A stretch of 64,000 nucleotides of DNA from assembly GCA_910583855.1 (NCBI GenBank), contig CAJTYL010000003.1, positions 62,001-126,000 of the forward strand, read 5' to 3'. Within the stretch, counting starts at the first letter, position 1, and the number at the start of each line of letters is the position of its first letter. The notes beneath the pieces were generated by a model that was given only the letters and a program-made list of their open reading frames with translations, was not told where the DNA came from and made no database searches. Made by a program: the position numbers and the translations under genes. The stretch comes from an uncultured Christensenella sp. (GTDB lineage: Bacteria; Bacillota; Clostridia; Christensenellales; Borkfalkiaceae). Shown here piece by piece: positions 41,848 to 51,300 of this stretch.

Positions 41848-43455
41848 ATGAACTTATTGGCATTAAGCAGCCTGTTTCTTGCAACTGAGGTCAACGTAGC
41901 CGCAATCATTTTAGGCGTATTGCTCGGCGTAGTCGTTTGCCTTGCCGTGGTGGCGTTTTTTCTTGGCGGAAAGCTCAAAGAAAAGAATATTGAAAAAGAG
42001 TTGGGCACAGCTAGAGCCAGGTCTGACAAATTTATAGAAGACGCAAAACGCGAGTGCGAAAGCATTAAAATCGAGGCACAGAAACAGAAGCTGCAAAATC
42101 AGGAAGACTTGGAAAACTGGAGCAGAGAAAAGAAAAAGGACCTGCAAAAGCAGGAACAACGTTTATTACAGAAAGAAGATATTTTAGATAAGAAGGAAGA
42201 AGCGCTTTTAAAACAGACCGGCGACTTGGACCAGCAGAAGAAAGTGATTTCAGACAAAGAACTTGAAGTTAAAAAGATGCAGGAAAAGGTTACGCATCAA
42301 CACGAACTGATGGTTCAGGAGCTTGAAAAGGTTGCACAGCTTACTAAAGATGAAGCCAAAAGGCTTCTTAAAGACGAAATTCTCGACGAAACGAGGCACG
42401 ACGTCGCTTTACAGGTAAGGAATATTGAAGCAACCGCGAAAGACGAGGCTGTTAACGAGGCTAAGAGAATAATCTCTCTTGCCGTCCAGCGTTGCGCGGC
42501 TGACCACGCTTCAGAAATTACCGTTTCTGTCGTGCCATTACCTAGCGACGATATGAAAGCAAGACTTATAGGCAGAGAAGGCAGAAATATCCGTGCTATT
42601 GAAAATGCAACGGGAATCGAACTAATAATCGACGACACCCCCGAAGTCGTTATCCTTTCGGGATTTGACCCGGTAAGGCGTGAGATTGCAAGAATAACTC
42701 TTGAAAAGCTTATTGCAGACGGAAGAATTCATCCTGCAAGGATTGAGGAAACCGTCGAGAAAGTAAGAAAAGAAATGGATCAGGAAATCAAACAAGCGGG
42801 TGAGACTGCTATGTTTGACGTCGGTATTTTCGGTATTCATCCCGAACTTATTAAGCTTTTAGGCAGACTTAAATACAGAACGAGTTATGGACAGAATGTA
42901 TACAAGCATTCGATAGAGGTGGCGCAACTTGCAGGGCTTATGGCTCAGGAATTAGGGGTTGACGTCAATCTTGCAAAGCGTGCGGGACTTCTCCACGATA
43001 TAGGTAAAGCAGTAGACCATGAGCAGGAAGGTACGCACATTCAACTTGGCGCAGACCTTGCAAAGAAGTACAGGGAAAGTAACAACGTTATAAATGCTAT
43101 AGCGGCGCACCACGGCGACGTGGAGCCTAAGACGATAGAAGCCGTGCTTGTTGCTGCGGCAGACGCCATTTCAGGCGCAAGACCCGGCGCAAGAAGAGAA
43201 ACCGGCACGAACTACGTTAAACGACTTGAAAAGCTTGAAGCTATTGCGGGCGACTTCCGCGGGGTGGACAAGTGTTATGCTATTCAGGCGGGAAGAGAAG
43301 TACGCGTAATTGTTAAACCGGATCAGGTTGACGACGCACAGGCGCTGTTCCTTGCAAAGGATATTGCAAAGAAAATCGAAGCAGAACTTGAATATCCCGG
43401 TCAGATAAAGGTGAACGTAATAAGAGAATTCAGAGCTTCTGAATTTGCTAAATAA
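41848..43455 (+). CDS. rny: Ribonuclease Y
   Basis: This membrane-anchored endoribonuclease initiates mRNA decay in many Bacillota. Domains in order: one membrane segment (about 17-40), a long charged coiled coil (about 45-200), a KH RNA-binding domain with IGREGRNIRAIENATGIELIIDD (about 230-290), and an HD domain with the metal-binding LLHDIGKAVDHE (about 390-400) and AAHHGDV. At 535 residues it is of normal length. The AGGAGG ribosome site is strong. Confidence 0.97.
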   Translation: MNLLALSSLFLATEVNVAAIILGVLLGVVVCLAVVAFFLGGKLKEKNIEKELGTARARSDKFIEDAKRECESIKIEAQKQKLQNQEDLENWSREKKKDLQKQEQRLLQKEDILDKKEEALLKQTGDLDQQKKVISDKELEVKKMQEKVTHQHELMVQELEKVAQLTKDEAKRLLKDEILDETRHDVALQVRNIEATAKDEAVNEAKRIISLAVQRCAADHASEITVSVVPLPSDDMKARLIGREGRNIRAIENATGIELIIDDTPEVVILSGFDPVRREIARITLEKLIADGRIHPARIEETVEKVRKEMDQEIKQAGETAMFDVGIFGIHPELIKLLGRLKYRTSYGQNVYKHSIEVAQLAGLMAQELGVDVNLAKRAGLLHDIGKAVDHEQEGTHIQLGADLAKKYRESNNVINAIAAHHGDVEPKTIEAVLVAAADAISGARPGARRETGTNYVKRLEKLEAIAGDFRGVDKCYAIQAGREVRVIVKPDQVDDAQALFLAKDIAKKIEAELEYPGQIKVNVIREFRASEFAK

Positions 43456-43468
43456 AATTGAATTAAGT

Positions 43469-43508
43469 AAAAAGCAAGGAAAGAACAAATTATATTACCT
43501 TGCTTTTT
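43469..43508 (+). terminator. Terminator after rny, same stem as 11323-11362
   Basis: AAAAAGCAAGG (43469-43479) pairs with CCTTGCTTTTT (43498-43508). The loop differs from the copy at 11323, but the 11-bp stem is identical. Confidence 0.85.
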
Positions 43509-43528
43509 ATATTTAATTTTGCTATAAT
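43500..43528 (+). promoter_or_regulatory. Promoter overlapping a terminator
   Basis: TTGCTT (43500-43505), a 17-bp spacer and TATAAT (43523-43528). The -35 box lies in the terminator's 3' arm, as at 11354. Confidence 0.6.
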
Positions 43529-43564
43529 TATTGTGCGATAAACAGTAATTTAACGAGGTGTTTT

Positions 43565-43912
43565 ATGTTTAATGAAATATGTATATATGAGGCAAAACCG
43601 ACCAAGTTAGATGAAATCGAAGAACTGATGAAGGAAGTAGCGGAATTTTATTTGGAGCAAGAAGGTGTTATTGACGTACACTATATAAAACGTACTCACC
43701 GACAAAAAGATTTCAATGCAGTTAAAGACGGAGAATTACCTGTTCGTCTTACAAGAAATGTAGGGAAGGTAACATATGTCTTGTATTGGGTGCTGGAAAA
43801 TGAAGAAGTTCATGCAAGAGTCGGAAAACTCGGCATAGAAAAATTCTATAAACGTTGGAATAGGTGTTTAACAACAATGCCCAAAATAATCTTGGGTGAG
43901 AATATTGTTTGA
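43565..43912 (+). CDS. Antibiotic-biosynthesis-monooxygenase (ABM) domain-like protein
   Basis: This 115-residue protein has the size and pattern of dimeric alpha/beta-barrel (ABM) proteins: an opening beta strand NEICIYEAKPTK, a helix DEIEELMKEVAEFYLEQEGVIDVHYIKR, and later VTYVLYWVLENEEVHARVGK. Members include heme-degrading and quinol monooxygenases and many of unknown role; no activity can be assigned. The gene is AT-rich, stands alone between terminators, and shares its upstream module with the small kinase at 11414. Confidence 0.65.
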   Translation: MFNEICIYEAKPTKLDEIEELMKEVAEFYLEQEGVIDVHYIKRTHRQKDFNAVKDGELPVRLTRNVGKVTYVLYWVLENEEVHARVGKLGIEKFYKRWNRCLTTMPKIILGENIV

Positions 43913-43951
43913 TTTATAATTTACAATTTAACGCTTAAAACATCAAAAATT

Positions 43952-43992
43952 AAGCCCGCTGACTTCGTAGAAGAAGTGCAACGGGCTTTTTC
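43952..43992. terminator. Terminator between the ABM-like gene and the PadR gene
   Basis: AAGCCCG (43952-43958) pairs with CGGGCTT (43982-43988), with an inner ACTTC/GAAGT stem and a T run on the plus strand. It ends close to the stop of the minus-strand regulator gene. Confidence 0.75.
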
Positions 43993-43994
43993 AA

Positions 43995-45524
43995 TTATTT
44001 ACTGAAAACGTAGAAGATAGTTGCAAAAATGGGGATATTCAAAACGACAAGGCTGGGAATGATTATTTTTGCTGCAATATCTCCCGCGCTTGCAAAGCTT
44101 ACGTTTAAGAGTATCGAGGTTACGAAGATTATCAGTATCAACAAAACCGTTATAACCACCGAAGCCGTGAGGTAGGAGTGGGAAGTGGGCTTTCTCGTAC
44201 ACTTGCCAAAGTCGGTAGTCGTTAAAATTCCGAATATCGCAAGCTGCGCAACCGCAATCGCGAGAATAACGAAAGGATAGCCTATCGAGATGCCGTTTAC
44301 GCCCAAAGAGTCCTTAAACGCAAGGCTTAAAGCAAACTCAAACAAAAGAATTACGCTGATTATAAGCGAGCATTTGAAAAGCGTTTTGCCGCGGTTATAC
44401 TTCTTTCTTCTGGAACCCGATACGGTATACTCGGAAGAGTTTACTGTCAAGCCGTCTTTATTGGCTTTAACGCTTGCGTCCTCGTAGCTTACCTCTACAG
44501 GTACGTGCTGGATAGGGTTTGTCGGTTGCTCCGTGCAGGTTTGTTGCTTAACCGTCTTTACAAACAGATTGTTTATAAGGTTTTTATAGTCGCGTTCGGT
44601 TTCGGGCTTGTTGTTGTAAATAAGCCTATCTGTATCGATATATTCCGAATCGGGAACGGTAGGGGGGTCCTGTTGCTCGGCTATCGGTTCGGAAATAAGT
44701 CGCATATAGTTTTCGTGCATTCTGCGCGCTTCGGCTGCTCTGTCGGTCACGACAGTTTCATTTACCGTCTGAACGGGTGTAGGCTCTATCTGAGCATAAG
44801 TTTCCTGTACGGACTGCACTGGCTGTGCCTGAGGTTGTGCCGCCTGCATCTGCTGGATAACTTCCTGCATAATTTGATGAACGACTTCATGAACTTGAGC
44901 CTGTTGAGTTGTATTTTGCTCAATGGCGTCGGCGGACGTGACGGTTTCCTGAATCGTTTGTGACGTGGGCGTTTCGCTTACGGCGACTTCATCGGCTTTT
45001 TCTTCTTCCTCGTCAGTATACTTGACTTCGCGCGTTTCTTTAACGTTTTCGTTGGCGTCCTTGGCGGTGGGAACGCGGGAAGTGGAGGTCTTCAAAATTT
45101 TGAAATCAACCGCAGTTGGCGCAGGTTGGGAAAAGTCAAAGTTCCTTTCTGAAATAAGGCTGTCTATAACCGTTCGGGAATATTCCCATTCGGCTTGATT
45201 CCTTTCGGTAATCTCTCTGCCGCTGTCGGTAAGAGTATAGTATTTTCTTCTGCCGCCGTTTGAAACTTCGTCAGTCTTCCAGTAAGCGTTTATGTAGCCC
45301 TGACTTTCAAGTCTTTTCAGCGCGCTGTAAAGGGTGGGCTGTTTTAATGAATACTGACCGTGGCTTTTTGACTCTATTTCCTCAATAATTTCATAGCCGT
45401 ATTTGTCGCGCTCGTAAAGGGTGCGAAGAATAATAGTATTTATGTGTCCGCGGATAAGGTCGGCGCTGATGGCGTTTTTGTTTTCTTCTTCCCCGACTTC
45501 GTCTTTTTTCAATTCTTCGTCCAA
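43995..45524 (-). CDS. PadR-family regulator fused to a C-terminal membrane domain
   Basis: This 509-residue protein combines two parts not normally joined. Residues about 22-110 are a PadR winged helix: HINTIILRTLYERDKYGYEIIEEI, LKQPTLYSALKRLESQGYI and GGRRKYYTLTDSGRE. A long low-complexity linker follows (about 130-375), rich in Gln, Thr, Pro and Val. The last 130 or so residues hold four hydrophobic segments. Typical PadR proteins have 100-190 residues and are soluble. The start is a TTG at 45524 with a GGAGG ribosome site. It is divergent from the thioesterase gene, a possible target. Confidence 0.85.
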   Translation of the reverse strand: MDEELKKDEVGEEENKNAISADLIRGHINTIILRTLYERDKYGYEIIEEIESKSHGQYSLKQPTLYSALKRLESQGYINAYWKTDEVSNGGRRKYYTLTDSGREITERNQAEWEYSRTVIDSLISERNFDFSQPAPTAVDFKILKTSTSRVPTAKDANENVKETREVKYTDEEEEKADEVAVSETPTSQTIQETVTSADAIEQNTTQQAQVHEVVHQIMQEVIQQMQAAQPQAQPVQSVQETYAQIEPTPVQTVNETVVTDRAAEARRMHENYMRLISEPIAEQQDPPTVPDSEYIDTDRLIYNNKPETERDYKNLINNLFVKTVKQQTCTEQPTNPIQHVPVEVSYEDASVKANKDGLTVNSSEYTVSGSRRKKYNRGKTLFKCSLIISVILLFEFALSLAFKDSLGVNGISIGYPFVILAIAVAQLAIFGILTTTDFGKCTRKPTSHSYLTASVVITVLLILIIFVTSILLNVSFASAGDIAAKIIIPSLVVLNIPIFATIFYVFSK

Positions 45525-45645
45525 GGTATTCGTCCTCCGTTATTAACTTAGTTTATTTTATCATAAACCATCGTGTAAAGTCAATACTTTAAAGAACTTA
45601 AACAGTACTATGTCACACATAATTGCTACTTGTAACTTATTTTTT

Positions 45646-45674
45646 TTGACTTTTATAGTTATTTTTGATATAAT
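45646..45674 (+). promoter_or_regulatory. Promoter of the thioesterase gene
   Basis: TTGACT (45646-45651), a 17-bp spacer and TATAAT (45669-45674). A minus-strand TTGACT with an 18-bp spacer and TAAAAT just upstream serves the PadR gene, so the two promoters face away from each other. Confidence 0.75.
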
Positions 45675-45697
45675 CAAAAACAGAATAGGGAATTTAT

Positions 45698-46429
45698 ATG
45701 TACAGACATAAAAAAGTATATGAATTAAGATATACCGACGTCGACGCATTCGATAATTTAAAGCCTTCGGCGCTTTTGTCTTTTTTACAGGAATCAGCTT
45801 GTCTTTCTGCGGACGAGCTCGGCTTCGGTTATGCGGATATAGCGCCTAAAAATATGGGTTTTATTATAGTAAATTGGTATATCGAGTTTACCCGTCCCGT
45901 GAAGCTTGGCGATAAGCTTGAAGTTCACACTTGGCCGCTTCGTCCAAAATATCTGATTTTTTTAAGAGATTTCGAACTGTTCGTCGGCGGTGCAAAAGTA
46001 GGCGTTGCAACAGCCCGTTGGTGTATGATTGATACGGAAAGCTTCAACGTGCTACCTGCAAACGCATACTTTGAAGAAGGTGCGTTTGATAATTATAACA
46101 CTGAGCGTAGCGTTGATTTTAAAGCGTGGAAAATACCCGTAATAGGCGGCGGTGAAACGGTATATAAAAAGAAAGTTTCTTTTTCAGACTACGACCATTA
46201 TTTTCACGTCAACAATACCAAGTACGCCGATTATCTTATGGACGCGTTTTCCGTTGAAGAGTTCAGAGGAAAATATATAAAGAGTTTGCAGGTTACCTAC
46301 GTCAAGCAGTGTAAAGAAGGCGAATTGATCGAAATTGTCCGTGAAGAGCGGGACGGCGTTTTCTTCGTCGACGGAAGGGTGAACGGGGAAGTACGCGTTC
46401 AGTTCAGGGTTGACTTAAATGAAGTATAA
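45698..46429 (+). CDS. Acyl-ACP thioesterase (FatA/FatB type)
   Basis: This 243-residue protein contains two hotdog domains. The N-terminal half starts with YELRYTDVDAFDNLKPSALLSFLQE and has NWYIEFTRPVKLGDKLEV. The C-terminal half has the catalytic segment DHYFHVNNTKYADY, which supplies the Asp/Asn and His residues of the plant-type acyl-ACP thioesterase family. It releases fatty acids from acyl carrier protein. It overlaps the following metallopeptidase gene by 11 bp. Confidence 0.9.
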   Translation: MYRHKKVYELRYTDVDAFDNLKPSALLSFLQESACLSADELGFGYADIAPKNMGFIIVNWYIEFTRPVKLGDKLEVHTWPLRPKYLIFLRDFELFVGGAKVGVATARWCMIDTESFNVLPANAYFEEGAFDNYNTERSVDFKAWKIPVIGGGETVYKKKVSFSDYDHYFHVNNTKYADYLMDAFSVEEFRGKYIKSLQVTYVKQCKEGELIEIVREERDGVFFVDGRVNGEVRVQFRVDLNEV

Positions 46430-47060
46430 CGCCGAAATAGTTTACTCTAAGCGTAAAACCGTATCTATAACCGTCTCTGACGGTAACAAGGTGATCTTGC
46501 GTTGCCCAATAGGGTACAGCCGTGCGATGGCGGAAAGGTTTTTAATAGATAAATCAAGTTGGATAGATAGGGCTTTATCGCGCAATGAAAGAAAACTGAA
46601 TTTAAACGCAGATATATTTGCATATAAAAATATCCTTGTAAACGGGCAAAAACTTCCGCTATGTACGGGTTGCAAAAGGCAAGAAATAACGGGAAGCGGC
46701 GTTTTCGTTAAATCGTTGAAAGACCTTAAAAAGCTGTATACATATCGTTTTGCGGAAAACTTTAAGAAACGATTGAACGCAATTTCCGTGCAAAGCGGAC
46801 TGCAATTCAACGGGGTACAGATTAAAAGCTTTAAAAGCCGTTGGGGCTCATGCGACGGGGGAAACAATATTTCTTTCAATTACAGAATTTTTATGTTGCC
46901 CGACCATATCCAATATTATATAATAGTACACGAGTTGTGCCACACCCTGCAGCACAACCATTCCGATAAGTTCTGGAAACTCGTAGAAGTATGGGCTCCG
47001 GATTACAAAAGAGTAAAGAAGGATTTACGCGGTTACGATTTTCTTACAAGATTATATTAA
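46419..47060 (+). CDS. YgjP-like zinc metallopeptidase domain protein
   Basis: This 213-residue protein of the YgjP/DUF45 family (WLM-like) has its metal site in VHELCHTLQHNHSDKFW: HELCH gives two His and the Glu, with a third His shortly after. The upstream KSRWGSCD is also a family hallmark. The N-terminal half resembles the usual IEYSKRKTVSITV...ILRCPIG start. The function of the family is not established; it is presumed cytoplasmic. It is co-translated with the thioesterase. Confidence 0.88.
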   Translation: MKYNAEIVYSKRKTVSITVSDGNKVILRCPIGYSRAMAERFLIDKSSWIDRALSRNERKLNLNADIFAYKNILVNGQKLPLCTGCKRQEITGSGVFVKSLKDLKKLYTYRFAENFKKRLNAISVQSGLQFNGVQIKSFKSRWGSCDGGNNISFNYRIFMLPDHIQYYIIVHELCHTLQHNHSDKFWKLVEVWAPDYKRVKKDLRGYDFLTRLY

Positions 47061-47064
47061 TTAC

Positions 47065-47093
47065 TTGACTTGGAATTAGCTATGTTATATAAT
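47065..47093 (+). promoter_or_regulatory. Promoter of the carA leader
   Basis: TTGACT (47065-47070), a 17-bp spacer and TATAAT (47088-47093), starting a leader of about 187 nt before carA. Confidence 0.8.
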
Positions 47094-47114
47094 TTTTAAG
47101 GTTACGGTTTTTAG

Positions 47115-47234
47115 ATGAATACTATAGATACTTTGAACGAAAACTTAAGCTTCAATGAAATTCATTTTAACGGCGGTTTGATTTTTAACGCCGCAGAAAA
47201 TCGTTTAAATATTTTTGTTTCTATTGCTGACTGA
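47115..47234 (+). CDS. Possible leader peptide of carAB, 39 residues
   Basis: The short frame starts at the ATG 15 bp after the expected transcription start. It encodes 39 residues (beginning MNTIDTLNENLSF) and stops with TGA inside the 5' arm of an intrinsic terminator. Such overlap is typical of transcription attenuation, where a translating ribosome changes RNA folding. There is no run of arginine codons and only one Arg, so the sensed signal is unclear. No good ribosome site is seen. It could instead be a non-coding part of the leader. Confidence 0.4.
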   Translation: MNTIDTLNENLSFNEIHFNGGLIFNAAENRLNIFVSIAD

Positions 47235-47262
47235 TTTATTTTTTAAATCAGTCTTTATTTTA
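47229..47262 (+). terminator. Intrinsic terminator in the carA leader
   Basis: A 10-bp perfect stem GACTGATTTA (47229-47238) / TAAATCAGTC (47244-47253) with a T5 loop and a T-rich tail, 25 bp before the carA ATG. No gene ends here except the short leader frame, so it is probably regulatory. Confidence 0.8.
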
Positions 47263-47286
47263 AATTTTAAACTTACAAGGTAGCTT

Positions 47287-48363
47287 ATGAAAAACGGTAA
47301 GGCGTATTTAATTTTACAAAATGGCAAACGGTTCGTAGGTAACAGGTTTGGCGCAGACGGCGATATTATAGGAGAACTTGTATTCACTACGGGAATGACG
47401 GGCTATATTGAAACTCTGACAGACCCAAGTTATTACGGTCAGATAGTAACGCAGACTTTTCCACTTATCGGCAATTACGGTATGATTTCATCGGACTGTG
47501 AAAGTAAAAAGCCTTGGGTTTCTGCTTATATTGTTAGGGAAAAATGCGACGAGCCTTCAAATTTCAGAAGCGAGGGACGACTTGATACTTACCTTAAAGA
47601 AAATAATATAGTAGGACTCTACGGAATAGACACGCGCGAGCTCACGAAAATCGTTCGCGAAGCGGGCGTGATGAACGCCGCTATCACTTCAAAGCCCTTG
47701 GACGATTTGAGCGAAGTGAAAAGTTATATCCTAAAAGACGCGGTTAAAGCCGTGACGTGTGACGAAATAGTTGAAAGCGGAAACCTTAACGGACCCAAGG
47801 TCGTTATTTGGGATTTCGGCGCAAAGGATAATATCTCGCGTGAGCTTGAAAAGCGGGGGTGTCATTGCATAAAAGTGCCGTCGTTTTATACAGCAGAACA
47901 AATTCTTGCGCTTAATCCCGACGGGCTTATGTTAACCAACGGTCCCGGCGACCCTGCGGAAAATACGGAAATTATAGAAAACATCAAAAAACTTGCGGGG
48001 AAGCTTCCCATATTCGGAATTTGCCTTGGACATCAGCTTTTCGCGCTTGCAAAGGGCGGTAAAACCAAGAAAATGAAGTACGGACACCGTGGTGCAAATC
48101 AGCCCGTAAAAGACCTTGCTACCGGCAGAGTATATATTTCAAGCCAGAACCACGGTTACGAAGTAATTTCCGAAAGCCTTGCGGGCGTGGGCGTTTTAAG
48201 CTACGTTAACGCCAACGACGGCACTTGCGAAGGGTTTGACTATCCCAAGCTAAATGCGTATACCGTGCAGTTCCACCCCGAAGCTTGCGGCGGACCTCAG
48301 GACGCAGCATTCCTATTCGATAAGTTTATAAGGAATATGAAGGAGGGGAAGTTCAATGCCTAA
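47287..48363 (+). CDS. carA: Carbamoyl-phosphate synthase small subunit
   Basis: This glutamine amidotransferase subunit supplies ammonia to CarB for carbamoyl phosphate, used in pyrimidine and arginine synthesis. The N-terminal domain has FTTGMTGYIETLTDPSY. The C-terminal GATase has the nucleophile Cys in FGICLGHQL and the His/Glu pair in FHPEACGGPQD. At 358 residues it is of normal length. It overlaps carB by 8 bp and lies behind an attenuator-like leader. Confidence 0.97.
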   Translation: MKNGKAYLILQNGKRFVGNRFGADGDIIGELVFTTGMTGYIETLTDPSYYGQIVTQTFPLIGNYGMISSDCESKKPWVSAYIVREKCDEPSNFRSEGRLDTYLKENNIVGLYGIDTRELTKIVREAGVMNAAITSKPLDDLSEVKSYILKDAVKAVTCDEIVESGNLNGPKVVIWDFGAKDNISRELEKRGCHCIKVPSFYTAEQILALNPDGLMLTNGPGDPAENTEIIENIKKLAGKLPIFGICLGHQLFALAKGGKTKKMKYGHRGANQPVKDLATGRVYISSQNHGYEVISESLAGVGVLSYVNANDGTCEGFDYPKLNAYTVQFHPEACGGPQDAAFLFDKFIRNMKEGKFNA

Positions 48364-51300
48364 GAGAGAAGATATTAAAAAAGTCCTCGTTATAGGCTCG
48401 GGTCCAATCGTTATCGGTCAGGCGGCAGAGTTCGACTACGCGGGCGCGCAGGCTTGCCGCGTTTTGAAAGATTCGGGCGTGAACGTCGTTCTTTGCAATT
48501 CCAATCCCGCAACGATTATGACGGACAAGGCTTTTGCCGATGAAATTTATCTTGAACCTTTGACCGTCGATACTTTAAAAAGAATTATAATTAAGGAAAA
48601 ACCCGACAGCTTGCTTGCATCGCTCGGAGGGCAGACGGGTCTTACGCTCGGTTGCCAGCTTGCTAAATGCGGCTTTTTGGACGAACACGGAGTCAAGCTT
48701 ATCGGCGTTAATTTAGACTCTATCGACCGCGCGGAGGATAGGGAGCTTTTCAAGGAAACGATGCAGAAGATAAACCAGCCCGTCGTGCCTTCCGACATAG
48801 CTTATACGGTTAACGAATGCCTTGATATAGCTAAGAAAATCGGTTATCCCGTGATAGTCCGCCCTGCGTATACGCTTGGCGGCGCAGGCGGCGGCGTTGC
48901 TCACGATGAGGAGGAGTTAAAGCTTATATCCCACAACGGGCTTATGCTTTCACCCATAACGCAAGTTCTCATTGAAAAATATATCGGCGGGTGGAAAGAG
49001 ATTGAGTTTGAAGTTTTGCGCGACGGCGCGGGCAACGTTTTGACGGTTTGCTCTATGGAAAACTTTGATCCCGTCGGCGTCCACACGGGGGATTCCATAG
49101 TTATAGCGCCTGCCGTAACTTTATCGGATAAAGAATATCAGATGCTGAGAACGGCGTCGTTAAATATAATAACCGAGCTGAAAATAGAAGGAGGCTGTAA
49201 CTGTCAGTTTGCTTTAAACCCCGATTCTTTTGAATATTCGGTAATTGAAGTAAACCCCAGAGTTTCGCGTTCTTCTGCGCTTGCGTCAAAAGCAACGGGT
49301 TATCCTATAGCAAAAGTAGCAACTAAGATAGCCCTCGGCTATACGCTTGACGAAATTAAAAACGACGTTACGGGGAAAACGTACGCTTGCTTTGAACCCA
49401 CGCTTGACTACGTTGTGGTTAAGCTTCCCAAATGGCCGTTTGACAAGTTTTTGTACGCTCAAAGAAATCTCGGTACCCGTATGAAGGCAACGGGTGAAGT
49501 TATGGCAATTGGCACAAACTTCGAAACGGCTATAATGAAAGCGGTGAGGGGTGCGGAAATTTCAGCCGATACCCTTAATTTGCCTAAAATGACAGGTTGT
49601 TCGGATGAGGAAATTAAGGCTAAATTGCACGAAATTACCGATGAACGGCTTTTCGTCGTATATGAGGCAATTAAGCGCGGGGTCGGCGTTGATGAAATTT
49701 TCAGTATAACCAAAATTGACGGATGGTTTTTAAACAAACTTAAGAATCTTGCAAATTTTGAACGTGAAATCGAAGGCAAAGTTATTAGCCGTGAACAGTA
49801 TTTTCGCGGTAAAAAACTGGGTTATCCGGATAAAGCCCTAGCAAGAATTTCAGGAAATAAGTTGCCTGCACACAGAAACGCAGTTTTTAAAATGGTTGAC
49901 ACGTGCGGCGCGGAATTTTCTGCACAGACGCCGTATTTCTATTCGACTTACGACGAAAAGGAGCACGACGAGGCTAAACCGTTCGTTTTAAACAGTAAGA
50001 AAAAGAGAATTATAGTTGTCGGTTCGGGTCCGATAAGAATAGGACAGGGTATCGAATTCGATTATTCTTCAGTTCACTGCGTATGGGCGTTGAAACGCCT
50101 CGGCTATGAAGTCGTAATTATAAACAATAATCCAGAAACCGTTTCAACGGACTTTGATACGGCGGACAGGCTCTATTTTGAAGCCTTGACCCCTGAGGAC
50201 GTACAGAACGTTATCGATATTGAAAAGCCTTATGGCGCAGTAATCACTTTCGGCGGACAGACGGCGATAAGGCTTTGCAGTTATTTGGATAAAAAGGGCA
50301 TCCGCATACTCGGGACAACAGCGGACAGCGTGGACCTTGCCGAAGACAGGGAACGTTTTGACGCTCTTTTAGAGCAATTTGAAATTGCTCGTCCCAAGGG
50401 GCTTACCGTAATGAGTAAGGACGAAGCGGTTGCCGCTGCGGAAACGCTCGGCTATCCCGTGCTTCTGCGCCCGTCTTACGTAATAGGCGGGCAAAATATG
50501 ACGATTGCTTTCACGCAGAACGATATAGAGCGCTACATGGACGTGATTTTGGCGCAAAAGATAGAAAATCCCGTGCTTTGCGATAAATATCTTATGGGTA
50601 CGGAGCTTGAAGTTGACGCAATTTCGGACGGCGTTGACGTGCTCATTCCAGGAATTATGCAACATATTGAAAGAGCGGGCGTTCACAGCGGCGACTCTAT
50701 AGCGGTCTATCCTCCGTACAATTTAAGCGACGCCATGTTAAAAAAGGTGGTTGATATTTCAACGAAGCTTGCTATTTCGTTAAAGACGAAGGGGCTTATA
50801 AATATTCAGTATCTTATTTACCGTAACGAGCTTTACGTTATCGAAGTCAATCCGAGAGCGTCAAGAACGATTCCGTATATCTCCAAAGTAACGGGCGTGC
50901 CTATGGTTGATTTGGCAACCAAAATTTTAACTGGCGCTAAACTTAAACGGCTTGGTTATGGCATAGGATTATACCCTAATTCACCATACGTTGCCGTTAA
51001 AGTCCCCGTGTTCTCATTCGAGAAGCTGAACGACGTAAACTCACAGCTTGGACCCGAAATGAAATCTACGGGTGAAGTCCTCGGTATAGGTAAGACGATT
51101 GAAGAAGCGCTTTTTAAAGGTTTGGTGTCCGCCGGTTTTAATATGAGACACCCCTCAAAGCACAGAAAAGCAGGTATTTATTTCACTATAAACGATCAGG
51201 ATAAGCCTGAAATAATAAATATCGTCAAAAAGTTTGCGGATCTGGGACTTGAGTTGTATGCAACCAATGGTACGGCAAACGTTATCCGAAGCCTTGGGCT

